DNA of 64,000 nucleotides from Paraburkholderia sp. IMGN_8 (GTDB taxonomy: Bacteria > Pseudomonadota > Gammaproteobacteria > Burkholderiales > Burkholderiaceae): NCBI RefSeq assembly GCF_038050405.1, contig NZ_CP150900.1:3038001-3102000 (forward strand), written 5' to 3'. Position numbers and translations under genes: made by a program. Below, one piece after another: positions 10,701-19,059 of this stretch (the stretch's first letter is position 1; each line of letters begins with the position of its first letter). A model generated the notes under the pieces. That model ran no database searches. It was not told where the DNA came from and saw nothing but the letters and a program-made list of their open reading frames with translations.

Positions 10701-11665
10701 AGGTCGTTGCGCGCGAGCGCCTTCAAGCCGCGCTGCTGCGCGATGTAGTCAGGATTGCGTTCGAGTTGCCGCTGCGCATCCAGTCGCGCTTCGACGGCGC
10801 CAACGCGGCCCTTGAATTCGGCGTCGTCCGGAACGAGTTGCAGATAGGCGCGCAGCGCGGCGAGATAAGCCGGGTCTGTGCCGGTCTGTTGCAACACGCG
10901 GCGCCAGACATCCAGCGATGCCGCGCGATCCGAATCCGGCCGTGTCGCGAGATTCCACGCGATGCGATTAGCCTCGGCGCGCGTGTCGCTGTGTGCGTTC
11001 AGCAGATTGGCGAGCACCAAAGCCGAATCGACGTCCGATGGATCGGCGGCCACCCGCCGGCGCAACGCATTGACTGCCTGCACGCGGCCCTCGGGCGTGC
11101 CCGCGATGATCTGGTAGTACTCGGCGCCGAGCGAGCCCGACGGCGCGCCGTGCGGAAACAGCGCGAGCAGCCGGCGCGTCGCTTCGGCGGACTGACCGCT
11201 GCGCGCGAGCAGGCGGATCGTCGCCAGTTCCTCGCGGCCGTTGGTCGCGACGCGGAATTCGTCTTCGATCTGCTGCGTGGCCGGCGCGCCGGGGGCGCTC
11301 GCCCGCAGACGCGCAAGCGTTGCCTGCGCGGCCTGTGCCTGGCCGAGACGCAACTGGATGCGCACCTGCTCGGCCAGCAACGACGGATCGCCCGGCGCGA
11401 TCAGCAGCGCCTTCTGGATCGCCTGCAGCGCGAGATCGTCGCGATGCTTGGTCGACCACATGCGGGCGGCTGCGTACATGCGTTGCGCAGCGGGGTTTTG
11501 CGGCGGCGCGGCGGCGGGCGATGGCACCGCCGCGGGAGCCGTTGCAGGAATCGTAGCCGGAGCCGCCGCGGGAGCGCCCACGCGCGCTGAGGCTGCAATC
11601 GCCGCAATCTGCCACGCAAGGCCGAGCAGCAACGCCGCGCGCCTTACCGGGCGGCGGCGGAACAC
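7733..11665 (-). CDS. bcsC: BcsC, outer-membrane cellulose export protein
   Basis: A 1310-residue protein with an N-terminal signal sequence, an Ala/Pro-rich spacer, then a long series of TPR-like alpha-helical repeats (roughly residues 60-900) and a C-terminal outer-membrane beta-barrel (BCSC_C type) ending in LYSSY. BcsC scaffolds the periplasmic passage and forms the outer-membrane exit for the polymer. Length is slightly above E. coli BcsC (about 1157). Its start overlaps the end of bcsZ by 22 bases. The high-GC gene is covered by long spurious open frames on the other strand, which I disregard. Confidence 0.94.
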   Translation of the reverse strand: MFRRRPVRRAALLLGLAWQIAAIAASARVGAPAAAPATIPATAPAAVPSPAAAPPQNPAAQRMYAAARMWSTKHRDDLALQAIQKALLIAPGDPSLLAEQVRIQLRLGQAQAAQATLARLRASAPGAPATQQIEDEFRVATNGREELATIRLLARSGQSAEATRRLLALFPHGAPSGSLGAEYYQIIAGTPEGRVQAVNALRRRVAADPSDVDSALVLANLLNAHSDTRAEANRIAWNLATRPDSDRAASLDVWRRVLQQTGTDPAYLAALRAYLQLVPDDAEFKGRVGAVEARLDAQRQLERNPDYIAQQRGLKALARNDLATAEPQLARAAQARADDAEAVGGLGLARMREGRRDEARTLFLRAAALAPDNRVKWESLARTAQFWGTLAQGREAAAAGRPQDAERAARAALAMEPGNADAKLMLADALLAQHNWSAAEPLLRELLAAREPSLSAVRSTQTLFENTGRAAQVAPLLDALQSRFSAAGDRQGLAQLRAGILSAQADELLAAGQRGPAAQRYEAALRLAPDAPWTRFALARLYRDLGLPQLGRVVMDDGLTVSASPEMRYASALYRNSLDDINGAQAVLAPIADKDRTDGMRALDRNLHAQQWLAKARTAFAQDDRATAADALEQARLLAADDPNLLAAVGSLWIDQGEPERGLALLQDWMAAHPQQTDADVRLRYGDLLGGARRNAALDAWLDELRRDSQLSAAQSARLEDQALRSVLRQTDEALDRQDYAGARQLLERVSPAGRRDKRYAFEVADLERLQGHYAAARAALAPVLAASPNDPDAQLALARVLEQSGDRRTALDLVRTVLDGAAPDDVDTRLSAARRLAALRRPQEAEQITSALRVAYPARPDVTVQSGRIAQDLGQYEGAASLYRLSLTQERAAGVTAGPNGTPAQAALDDLQQRRNPEIETAWMPAYKSGDPGISQFHAWQAPVYAQIPYRYDGHFFAHVDTVHLDAGTLDVSEGNAFTRDTFGTLGAADKLAQSLNIPAGTFAAQAAKLPYLHQPATGVALGAGYTSDAWRFDLGTTPLGFPVHYLVGGVRYQFDAGPASFSINGSRRPQTSSVLSYAGMHDPVTGAVWGGVRRDGIDLHSAVDIGRTSVFADVGAGILTGRSVESNQEITLRTGFTVPVYQRVNTLVSTGLVGNFWHYTNNQRFYSFGQGGYYSPQRYLSLGVPIEWAGRRDALNWDLTATVGVSNSYEKDSPYYPNGLPNGLSSVAGLDSLVNTASSTRGVAFSYGLSGIVQYRFNKYLVAGAQLSIDRSHDYAPSSALLYLRYTFDGRKQDNSLSPRPVRLYSSY

Positions 11666-12999
11666 GGCGAACTCCAGCGCAGATTGAGGGTGCCGTCAGC
11701 GGCAAAGCGGTAGTGTCCATCGCGCCAGCCGAGGCCGAACAGGCTCAGCGCGCTGGTGTAATAGCCTGGCGGCGTATCGCGATCGAGCTGTTCGACGCGC
11801 GCGATCTGCGCGTCGGCGAGCGAAGTCTCACCGCGCGCGTCGAGAAACGGCACGGCCGCCGCCGAAAAGCCGGCGTTACCCATGTTCGCGCCCACACCGC
11901 CGCTCGTCGTATCGACTTTTTCCGGCGGCGCGCCATGCGCGGCGATAAAGCCGGCGAACGGCGCGAAGCGCGTGAGGAGCGCCGTCGCCAGCGGGTCGCG
12001 CGGATCGAGCATGCCGGCCCACAGGTAGACGCGGATCGCGTTATAGGCGCTCTCCGCCTGGGTCTGCGTGTCCGGCTCAAAACCGTGTTTGGCGCGGTAT
12101 AGAACCCAGTCGGGCGAAAAGCCGTGCGGCGCGGTGTCGATCAGGACCTGGCCGGTGCTGGCGAGAAGGCGCGTCCAGCGAGCGTCGTCCGGCAGCCGGG
12201 TGCCGATGCCGCGGATGAGCTGCGGCGGCGAGTAACTGGGGTTGACGCGCCAGACATCGGGAGCCGGATGAAAACCGGCTGGACCCGGCAACAGCGTCAG
12301 GCCGAGACCGGGAACGCTCGCCGTTTCCTCGTCGAGCACGCGCCTCGCGAGCACCGCGCCGCGCGCCGTATAGCTGCGCTCGTGCCACGCGCGGCCGGCT
12401 TCGAGCAGCGCGTAGGCGATCCACAGATCGGCATCCGACGATGCGTTCGCGTCCAGCACGCCCCACTGTCCGCTGTCCGAACGCCCCCAAAGCCAGGCCG
12501 GCAGATGCGCGGTCAGGTCGCCTTGCGCGAGATTGTCCTCGGTCCAGCGCAGGATCGTATCGAAGGCGGCACGGTCGTTCGCGACCAGCGCGAAAAACAG
12601 ACCGTACGACTGCCCTTCGGACACCGTGCGCGAATCGGCCGAGCCGACGTCGATCACGCGGCCGTCCGGCGAAATGAAATCGCGCTTGAACTGCTTCCAA
12701 CGCGGCCATGCGGGCGCCGCGCAACTGCTTGCGGCAGGCGCGGCGAGCTCCGGTTGACTGGCCGAACCCGAATCCGGGAGGCCTGCGGCCAACGCGCCGG
12801 CCGTCAGCGTCGCGGCCGCCGTACCGGCCACGAATGCGCCCACACGCGCACCCACACGCGCACCCACCCATGAGGCAACAAACGAGATGACAGATGAGGC
12901 AATCAACGGAATCGCGTCCACGACCACGCGTGAGACTCCGCCCGGCAGCGCCCCGCCGGGCACCCGCCGCAGCGGTGCTGTCCACTTCACCGGCGCCAT
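11644..12999 (-). CDS. bcsZ: BcsZ, periplasmic endo-1,4-beta-glucanase (GH8)
   Basis: A 451-residue glycoside hydrolase family 8 protein. VSEGQSYGL holds the expected catalytic acid Glu (about residue 128), and SSDADLWIAYALLEAGRAW fits the GH8 signature except that its first Ala is Ser. BcsZ trims cellulose in the periplasm and affects polymer yield. The protein is about 80 residues longer than typical BcsZ; the extra N-terminus holds a hydrophobic segment (IASSVISFVASWVGARVGA) that could be a signal or a membrane anchor. It begins three bases after the bcsB stop. A later start would give a more standard signal peptide; I cannot decide from sequence. Confidence 0.93.
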   Translation of the reverse strand: MAPVKWTAPLRRVPGGALPGGVSRVVVDAIPLIASSVISFVASWVGARVGARVGAFVAGTAAATLTAGALAAGLPDSGSASQPELAAPAASSCAAPAWPRWKQFKRDFISPDGRVIDVGSADSRTVSEGQSYGLFFALVANDRAAFDTILRWTEDNLAQGDLTAHLPAWLWGRSDSGQWGVLDANASSDADLWIAYALLEAGRAWHERSYTARGAVLARRVLDEETASVPGLGLTLLPGPAGFHPAPDVWRVNPSYSPPQLIRGIGTRLPDDARWTRLLASTGQVLIDTAPHGFSPDWVLYRAKHGFEPDTQTQAESAYNAIRVYLWAGMLDPRDPLATALLTRFAPFAGFIAAHGAPPEKVDTTSGGVGANMGNAGFSAAAVPFLDARGETSLADAQIARVEQLDRDTPPGYYTSALSLFGLGWRDGHYRFAADGTLNLRWSSPCSAAAR

Positions 13000-13002
13000 C
13001 GT

Positions 13003-15378
13003 TCAGACTCCCCGGCGGCGCGCGGCCAGTTCCTGCAACGCAGTGAACGCACCGATCGCCAGCAGCAGCCCGGCAAACGCACCGAGCACGCCCAGCAGGA
13101 TCGGATGCTGAATCGCCTTGCTCCAGAGCCGCGCATACCAGGGCACGTAACCGACCAGATACGGTTCGCCGACACGCATGCTGTCGACTTCGCCGCCACG
13201 CACCAGCGCGACGTCGCCTTGCAGCTGCGAAACGCGATCCGGTTTTTCCAGCGCGTCGAGCAACTGGATCAGATGATGCTGATCGGTCGCCGTCAGCGCG
13301 ACGACGCTGCGCCCTTTGCTGCCCGGCAGCTCGAAGCCCATCAGCGCGGCGAGCGGACCGTCACCGTCGAGGTGCGCGTTGCCGTCCGGCAACTGTGCGC
13401 CGTTGCGCCATTGCTCCTTCACCGAAAACGATGCGCGTGTAATCGGGCTGCCGCCGACGCTTGCAATCGAGCCCGCGCCGATGGTCAGCGGCAACGCCTG
13501 ATGCCAACGATCCAGCAACGGCGCGGAACCGTTGCCGCCGATCACCAGCAGATCCTTGCCCGTCAGTTGCGCGACTTCGGCAGGTCGCGCGATCTGCACG
13601 CGCAGCGCCGGATAGCCGGTCCATTGACCCATGTGGCCGAGCATCGTCAGCGAGGCTTCGAGTTCTTCCGGCGCGGGGCGATCGGGAATCACCACCGCCG
13701 TTTGCGCGAGATCGGCATAGCGCGTAAACGGAAAGCCGCTGTTTGAGAAGTACGCCAGATTCGGCATCTGCGCGTAATGGACGAAACCCGAGAAGTCGAT
13801 CGTCGAATCAGGATCGACGGCCGCCTGCACGGGATTCGCCGCCACGCTCTGACACAGCCCGGTCTTCTGCGAATCCAGACTGAAGCGCAACTGCAACTGG
13901 TTCGAACTGCCGACGCGGAACGCCGGAATATCGAGTGCGTTGCTCGAGCGGTTGCCGTTCGCGGACAGCACCGGCAACTGCAGACGGCCTTGCGCGTCGT
14001 CAGCGCTAGCCGGCGCGAGCCGGTACGACTTGACGAACTGGTCGTTGATCTGCACGGCGAGGGCCGAGTTGTTCTGCACCGTCGGCGCGGTGTAGCGGTA
14101 CTTCAGGTTCAGCGGCACGCCTGCGCCACTCCACGAGAACAGGTCGGCGGGCACGCGCAGGTTCAGACGGATCGCGTCCGGCGAACTGCCGTGCACCTGC
14201 AACTGAGCCGGATCGTCGATCAGCTCCTTGAAGGCGACCGGCCGGTCCACCGGCAGCCAATGCGGCGCGTCGTAGGGCTTGCGCGGCGCGCCGATTGCGA
14301 TCTGCGTCACCTGCACGGCGGAGCCCGACATCGCCGTCCCGCCGAGCACCAGTGCGGCGGCCGCCTGGTCGACTTCGGCCGCGGTGCGGCCCGTCACGAC
14401 TAGCAGCTTCTTGCCGGCCGAGGCGGGGTTGTCGGTCACGACCAGCATCGGACCATTGACAGGCGGCAGCTTCAAAGTCTCGGGCAATTGCGCGCTGCGG
14501 GCCACCACGACGGCGTGATCGTCGGCCGGCAACGCGGACGACGCGGGAAAACGCGCCTGACGGTAATCGGCCAGCGCGCCGAACCAGGAAGCCAGCACAC
14601 CGGCGCTCTGCAGCGTCGCATTGTCGGCGGCGGCCGGCAGCACGAACGGCAGACGCAGGCGGCCCCCGTCGCGCCGGTCGAAAAACGGCGCGGGCAGCAA
14701 CGCGAGATCGTTAGGCAAGCGAATCGGCGACGTGTCGAGAATGATCTCGCTGGTCGGGCTCACGTCGGCCCACAGCGCCGAGTTATCCGGATCCTCGCAA
14801 TGGTCGAGCGTGTAGTGCGCGATCAGACGAAGCCCAAGCTGGTTGAAATCAGTCAGGAAACGCGGATCGAGCGGGATGTCCGTCGTGACGATCTGCCCGG
14901 CGTGTTCGCGATCGAACGGCACGGTCGCGATCACTTCGTTGTTGACCGACACCTTCATATGCGAAATTGGAAACACCAGCGCCGGCGAATACGCGTAGCG
15001 CAAGCGCAGCCGCGCCGCGGTCACCACGCGGTCGAGCCGCACGCCGACGTTGACGATGCGCGCATCTTCGAGACCGCGCAGATTCAGCGGCTGATAGGCG
15101 CCCAGCGCGGAGAACGGCAGATGCAGCGTCGTCGAGCCGGCGGGGGTGGTCGTGGTGCTCGTCGCACTAGCGGCGGCATTGGCGGCGTTGGTGGCGTGGG
15201 CACCATCGGCGGCCGCTGCGATTGCAACAGGCGTCGGCAGCGCGAGCCGGGCAGCGACGGACGGCGCGGCGAGCGCGGAGGATGCGGCGGATGCGGAAGG
15301 CGCGGCGGCTAAGGCGGCGGCATACAGGGTGCCGGCAACAGCCGTCATCGACAGGCAAAACGATAAGACAGGTTTCAT
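13003..15378 (-). CDS. bcsB: BcsB, periplasmic cellulose synthase regulatory subunit
   Basis: A 791-residue protein with an N-terminal signal peptide, an Ala-rich linker, two carbohydrate-binding/flavodoxin-like repeats (first beginning near LPFSALGAYQPLNLRG) and a single C-terminal membrane helix (ILLGVLGAFAGLLLAIGAF). This is the standard BcsB layout; E. coli BcsB has 779 residues. The C-terminal helix packs against BcsA and the periplasmic part guides the nascent glucan. It is the first gene of the operon, with about 360 bases of non-coding DNA upstream. Starting a Bcs operon with bcsB is not the enterobacterial order (R-Q-A-B-Z-C plus E-F-G). Confidence 0.95.
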   Translation of the reverse strand: MKPVLSFCLSMTAVAGTLYAAALAAAPSASAASSALAAPSVAARLALPTPVAIAAAADGAHATNAANAAASATSTTTTPAGSTTLHLPFSALGAYQPLNLRGLEDARIVNVGVRLDRVVTAARLRLRYAYSPALVFPISHMKVSVNNEVIATVPFDREHAGQIVTTDIPLDPRFLTDFNQLGLRLIAHYTLDHCEDPDNSALWADVSPTSEIILDTSPIRLPNDLALLPAPFFDRRDGGRLRLPFVLPAAADNATLQSAGVLASWFGALADYRQARFPASSALPADDHAVVVARSAQLPETLKLPPVNGPMLVVTDNPASAGKKLLVVTGRTAAEVDQAAAALVLGGTAMSGSAVQVTQIAIGAPRKPYDAPHWLPVDRPVAFKELIDDPAQLQVHGSSPDAIRLNLRVPADLFSWSGAGVPLNLKYRYTAPTVQNNSALAVQINDQFVKSYRLAPASADDAQGRLQLPVLSANGNRSSNALDIPAFRVGSSNQLQLRFSLDSQKTGLCQSVAANPVQAAVDPDSTIDFSGFVHYAQMPNLAYFSNSGFPFTRYADLAQTAVVIPDRPAPEELEASLTMLGHMGQWTGYPALRVQIARPAEVAQLTGKDLLVIGGNGSAPLLDRWHQALPLTIGAGSIASVGGSPITRASFSVKEQWRNGAQLPDGNAHLDGDGPLAALMGFELPGSKGRSVVALTATDQHHLIQLLDALEKPDRVSQLQGDVALVRGGEVDSMRVGEPYLVGYVPWYARLWSKAIQHPILLGVLGAFAGLLLAIGAFTALQELAARRRGV

Positions 15379-15737
15379 GGGCAGATCAGCTAATTCGACA
15401 TCGGCCGTCGGCCCCTAACTGCCAGGGACATGTTGCGAATTCGGCCTGCCGCACGAGATTGCGGAGAAGTAGAAAACGGATGACGGCGCGACCGCAAAGC
15501 GGTCGTGTACCCTCATATACGGAAGATTCGGCGAAACCTTGAATAGCGGGCGACGCAACGGAGAATGGCTTACGCATGACGCATATCCGGCACGCTGTTT
15601 CGGATGCATGCTTTTCGCATATTTCCGCCGTTTTTTCGCTCGTTTACGCCAATGTCGCTGGTCCGCAAAGATATCATAGATTGTGACAATTTGTGACATT
15701 TGAGGCATGCTGCGGCCATCTTGACGAGACTCTGATC
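15379..15737. promoter_or_regulatory. Divergent intergenic region of bcsB and dgkA
   Basis: No gene is supported in these 359 bases between bcsB (leftward) and dgkA (rightward). The part next to dgkA is A+T-richer, with a tandem TTGTGACA at 15681-15697 that could be half-sites of a regulator. Promoters for both the cellulose operon and dgkA must lie here, but I see no -35/-10 pair good enough to mark. Confidence 0.4.
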
Positions 15738-16160
15738 ATGAGCAATCCGACCCGCTCTTCTTCTGTCCCTTTACCTACAAAACGCAGTGGGCCTTTGCGT
15801 GCACTGTTTGCGCTGCGGCACTCGTGCAGCGGCATTGTCACGACCTTGCGCGAAGAGAGCGCGTTTCGTCAGGAGATGGCGCTGGCCGTGATTTTGCTGC
15901 CGTGCGCGTTGCTAATGCCGGTGGGCGCGATCGAGCGGGTATTGCTGATCGGGTCGGTGTTGCTGGTGCTGATGGTGGAGTTGCTGAATTCGAGCATCGA
16001 GGCCGCGATCGACCGGATTTCGCTGGAACGGCACGAGCTGTCGAAGCGCGCCAAGGATTGCGGCAGTGCTGCCGTGACGATGGCGCTGCTGATCTGCGCG
16101 ATCACCTGGGGCGTCTTGTGTGGGCCGGTTGTCGCGCATTGGTTGCGTGCGCAACTTTGA
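15738..16160 (+). CDS. dgkA: Diacylglycerol kinase DgkA
   Basis: A 140-residue integral membrane kinase that phosphorylates diacylglycerol, recycling lipid released by periplasmic glucan or LPS modification. FRQEMALA and VELLNSSIEAAIDR match the conserved E-x-A-F-R-x-E and E-x-x-N-[ST]-[AS]-I-E active-site segments, and three membrane helices follow the family pattern. It has an extra basic, Ser/Pro-rich N-terminus of about 20 residues. The ATG at 15738 is chosen over an upstream in-frame ATG because family similarity begins about 20 residues after it. Since BcsG releases diacylglycerol when it transfers phosphoethanolamine, the neighbouring position is functionally sensible, though this is inference. 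Confidence 0.93.
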   Translation: MSNPTRSSSVPLPTKRSGPLRALFALRHSCSGIVTTLREESAFRQEMALAVILLPCALLMPVGAIERVLLIGSVLLVLMVELLNSSIEAAIDRISLERHELSKRAKDCGSAAVTMALLICAITWGVLCGPVVAHWLRAQL

Positions 16161-16370
16161 ATGCAGTGAGTGTTGGGGCCGACTGCGTGGTCGGCCGGTG
16201 TCGTGTGTGGCCGCTCCGCGCCGCGAATGCCGTAGGTTTGTTCTTTTATGTTGTCCGTATTATTCGTTCGATTGTGCTGTGACCTGGCGGGCGCAAACGT
16301 TGGCGAGTCATTGAATTGATGTTTTTTCCTTGTGCTGCGGCATTTTTCTGTGTGCCTACGGTGGTGGTCT

Positions 16371-17290
16371 TTTCTTGCTCTGTTTGCCTACGCGGCGCTT
16401 TTTAGCTGTGTGCCTACGGCGTTGGCCTTTCCTTGATTTCTTAGTGGTCTATTAGCGTCGCCCCTGTGCGGGGCAGGCACTTACTTTCTTTGCCGCCGCA
16501 AAGAAAGTAAGCAAAGAAAGCGGCTTCACACCGCTAGCTCTTAAGCGGGTCCCCTGGCTTGGAGGAGGTAGTGGAGCATCTGGAATCGGTGCTCTCGCAC
16601 ACTCCGCGCTGGTGACAAGGCAGTCATACTTCCGGCGGCGCCGCGCGCGCCGTGGCGGTAGTTCTCAACACCGATGGGGCGTATGCGCCTCCGGCATCAT
16701 TCTTCCCGCCTCGCACTCCGTGCTCGCCGGAACGGTCTGCCAGGGAAACCAGTGGCTTCATTTGCACGTGGCGGGGGCACCGGCTTCGCCTCGGCGAAGC
16801 GCTCGAATGTGCGAGTGCGGGCCATCACTCAAAGCGAAGAGTCGGTACGACAGTGAGGATTGGCAATGCAACGGCGCGCTAACGCGCCGGACAAAACGCG
16901 AGCGCCGCGGCGAGGCATGGGGGACGGACGGTGAGCCACCGCGCCGGGCAAAACGTTGACGCGAAATTGTCAGCCGGTTTGATGAAGGACCGCTACGGCG
17001 CGCGCAGCGCCGCCGGAAGAATGACTGCCTTGTCACCAGCGCGGAGTGTGCGAGAACACTGATTCCAGATGCTCCACTGCCTCCTCCAAGCCAGGGGACC
17101 CGCTTAAGAATTAGCGGTGTGAAGCCGCTTTCTTTGCTTACTTTCTTTGCGGCGGCAAAGAAAGTAAGTGCCTGCCCCGCACAGGGGCGACGCTAATAAA
17201 CCAATAAGAAAACAAGGAAAGGCCAACGCCGTAGGTACACAGACAGAAAGCGCCGCGAAGGCAAAAAACGAAAGCAAAACCCAACGCCGC
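16371..17290. repeat. Long inverted-repeat element, copy 1
   Basis: Two arms of about 300 bases in opposite orientation (16371-16665 and 16978-17290) surround a spacer of about 310 bases. Each arm carries the block CTTAAGCGGGTCCCCTGGC plus a 30-base near-perfect palindrome built from CTTACTTTCTTTG and CAAAGAAAGTAAG. Arms and spacer are both strongly similar to copy 3 at 51.0 kb. It lies between the convergent dgkA and GNAT genes. Short open frames inside are not conserved as genes in any way I can see. No transposase is present; origin and activity are unknown. Confidence 0.85.
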
Positions 17291-17305
17291 AGGCAAAAAC
17301 GACAC

Positions 17306-17947
17306 TCACGCCGCGCGAGCAATCCGCCTTGGCGGCACACTCAATCGATGCGACCAGTTCGCCAACATCCGCATCGCGACCGGCGGCTTGCTCAAAATCG
17401 CACTGTCGTAATGCTTGCCGTCAAAGCGCACGAAATCGACAATGCGAAACCCCTGTCCGCGATAAAACGCGATCAGATGCGCAGCCGGTTGCGGTGTATC
17501 GAGCGCGAGTTCCGCATAACCACGCGTCGCGGCCCAGTGGTCGGCGAACGCGAGCAACAGCGTGCCGATGCCACGCGCCTGCCACACAGGCTCGACGCCG
17601 AACTGGCGTACGCTCGCGATATCGTCGCGCCGGTACAGCTCGCACGGCGACTCACGATCCGGCGCATACAGCGTCATCGTGCCGACGAGGCGCCCCTCGC
17701 ATACCGCCACATAGCAATCGCCACGCGCCGCGCGTGAACGTGTGGTCTCTACCGTTTGATCCACGCACGTGCAGTTCAGCCCCATCGCGCCAAGCCGCGT
17801 GAAAGCCCGATGCAGCAGCGCCGTCAAAGCGACGAACGAATCGCGCGACGGATCGAAGCGGCGCAATTCGACACGCCCAATACCGTGGCAAACGTAGTCG
17901 ATACGGATGGCTTGCTGCTTCGTTGCACATCGCTTCACGTTGAACAC
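17306..17947 (-). CDS. GNAT-family N-acetyltransferase
   Basis: A 213-residue protein with one GNAT domain (roughly residues 25-180). The acetyl-CoA loop is recognisable as VEPVWQARGIGTLLL (Q/R-x-x-G-x-G/A type), preceded by the beta-4 strand SVRQFGV and followed by LIAFYRGQGFRIVDF, the usual motif B ending. Substrate cannot be predicted. The reading frame is open from a GTG at 17947 with a weak GAGG site right next to it; a start slightly downstream is possible. It ends against repeat element copy 1. Confidence 0.82.
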   Translation of the reverse strand: MFNVKRCATKQQAIRIDYVCHGIGRVELRRFDPSRDSFVALTALLHRAFTRLGAMGLNCTCVDQTVETTRSRAARGDCYVAVCEGRLVGTMTLYAPDRESPCELYRRDDIASVRQFGVEPVWQARGIGTLLLAFADHWAATRGYAELALDTPQPAAHLIAFYRGQGFRIVDFVRFDGKHYDSAILSKPPVAMRMLANWSHRLSVPPRRIARAA

Positions 17948-18075
17948 CTCGCACTGGTCAGGTTGGCCAAAGTGTAGGTTTCGTGAGCGAGCGTCTCAAG
18001 AAAAAATGTCGTAAAAACTCACGTGAAAGCCGCTGCCGAATCGCCAGGCCGCCGGCAATGTGCCGACACAAGCAG

Positions 18076-18951
18076 CTAGCTCTCTCGCATGCCAAGGTGC
18101 AATTCCTCGCAGAGGAAGGTTTGCAAAGTCTGCACGGCAGCCGCTTGCGCACTGCGGACCGCGCGCATGAAGAGCCCGAAATCGGCGGTGGGCGCATCGG
18201 GCAGGCCATCGGCCTGGCCCAGCACACGCATCGACTCGGAGCGGATATTGCCGTCGAGCAGCACCGACACGCCAAGGCCCGCTTCGACCGCCGATTGCAC
18301 CGCCGGCAAACTGGTGCTGGTGCACACGATGCGCCACGCAATTCCCGCACGCCGCAATGCGGTCAGCACCAGTTGTTGCCACAAACACGCGCCGCCGAAT
18401 GCCACCACCGGCAATGGCGCTTCACCGTCGCGGCTAAAACCGCGCGCACCGACCCAGAAGAGCGGCTGCGTCCACGTGAGCAGCGGCACCGCATCGACCA
18501 GAGCGGGATCGCCGACCACCACATCGAGGCTGCCGTCCGCGAGCCGCTTCGATAACGCCTCGCTCGTATCGACAACGATTTCCAGCGCCACCTGGGGATA
18601 CGCAATCGAAAAGCGCCGCAACGCGCGCGGCAACCGACCGACCGCGATGTCTTCCAGCATGCCCAGCCGCACGGTGCCGGACACCTGCCCCGCGCTCAGC
18701 GCTCGCCGCGCGTCGGCTCCGGCACCGAGAATCGTATGCGCGTAAGGCAGCAGCAGATGCCCCGCTTCAGTAAGTTGCACACCGCGCGGAGAACGGTCGA
18801 GCAAACGCTGCCCGAGTTCTTCCTCGAGCCGGCGCAACTGCATGCTCACCGCTGCCTGCGTGCGCGCCAGGCGCACTGCCGCAGCGCCAACCGCGCCAGT
18901 CTCCACCACGGTGACGAAGGCGCGTAACAAACTGCTGTCGAGGTCTCGCAT
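18076..18951 (-). CDS. LysR-type transcriptional regulator
   Basis: An approximately 291-residue LysR protein: winged helix-turn-helix at residues 1-65 (LLRAFVTVVETGAVGAAAVRL...QAAVSMQLRRLEEELGQRLLDR), then a periplasmic-binding-protein-like effector domain. The preferred start is one of two adjacent ATGs (18954/18951) giving MRDLDSSLLRAF, the usual LysR N-terminus; an ATG at 18987 would add a non-family tail. It is divergent from the RhtA-like exporter gene with about 108 bases between starts, the usual layout for a LysR protein controlling its neighbour. Effector unknown. Confidence 0.9.
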   Translation of the reverse strand: MRDLDSSLLRAFVTVVETGAVGAAAVRLARTQAAVSMQLRRLEEELGQRLLDRSPRGVQLTEAGHLLLPYAHTILGAGADARRALSAGQVSGTVRLGMLEDIAVGRLPRALRRFSIAYPQVALEIVVDTSEALSKRLADGSLDVVVGDPALVDAVPLLTWTQPLFWVGARGFSRDGEAPLPVVAFGGACLWQQLVLTALRRAGIAWRIVCTSTSLPAVQSAVEAGLGVSVLLDGNIRSESMRVLGQADGLPDAPTADFGLFMRAVRSAQAAAVQTLQTFLCEELHLGMRES

Positions 18952-19059
18952 CATCAAAATTCTTGATGTCCGCATAAGAAATATCAACTTATCTTAATAC
19001 CGGTTCCGCCGATAAGATAGTGTCCAACGAACGCCAAATGGAACCGCAACCAGACCGCC

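Noticed and set aside
16612..16959. A 115-codon frame within repeat element copy 1, with a similar one in copy 3.
   Set aside because: The frame runs over the arm border, differs in length between copies and has no ribosome site; similarity follows the DNA repeat rather than codon constraint.
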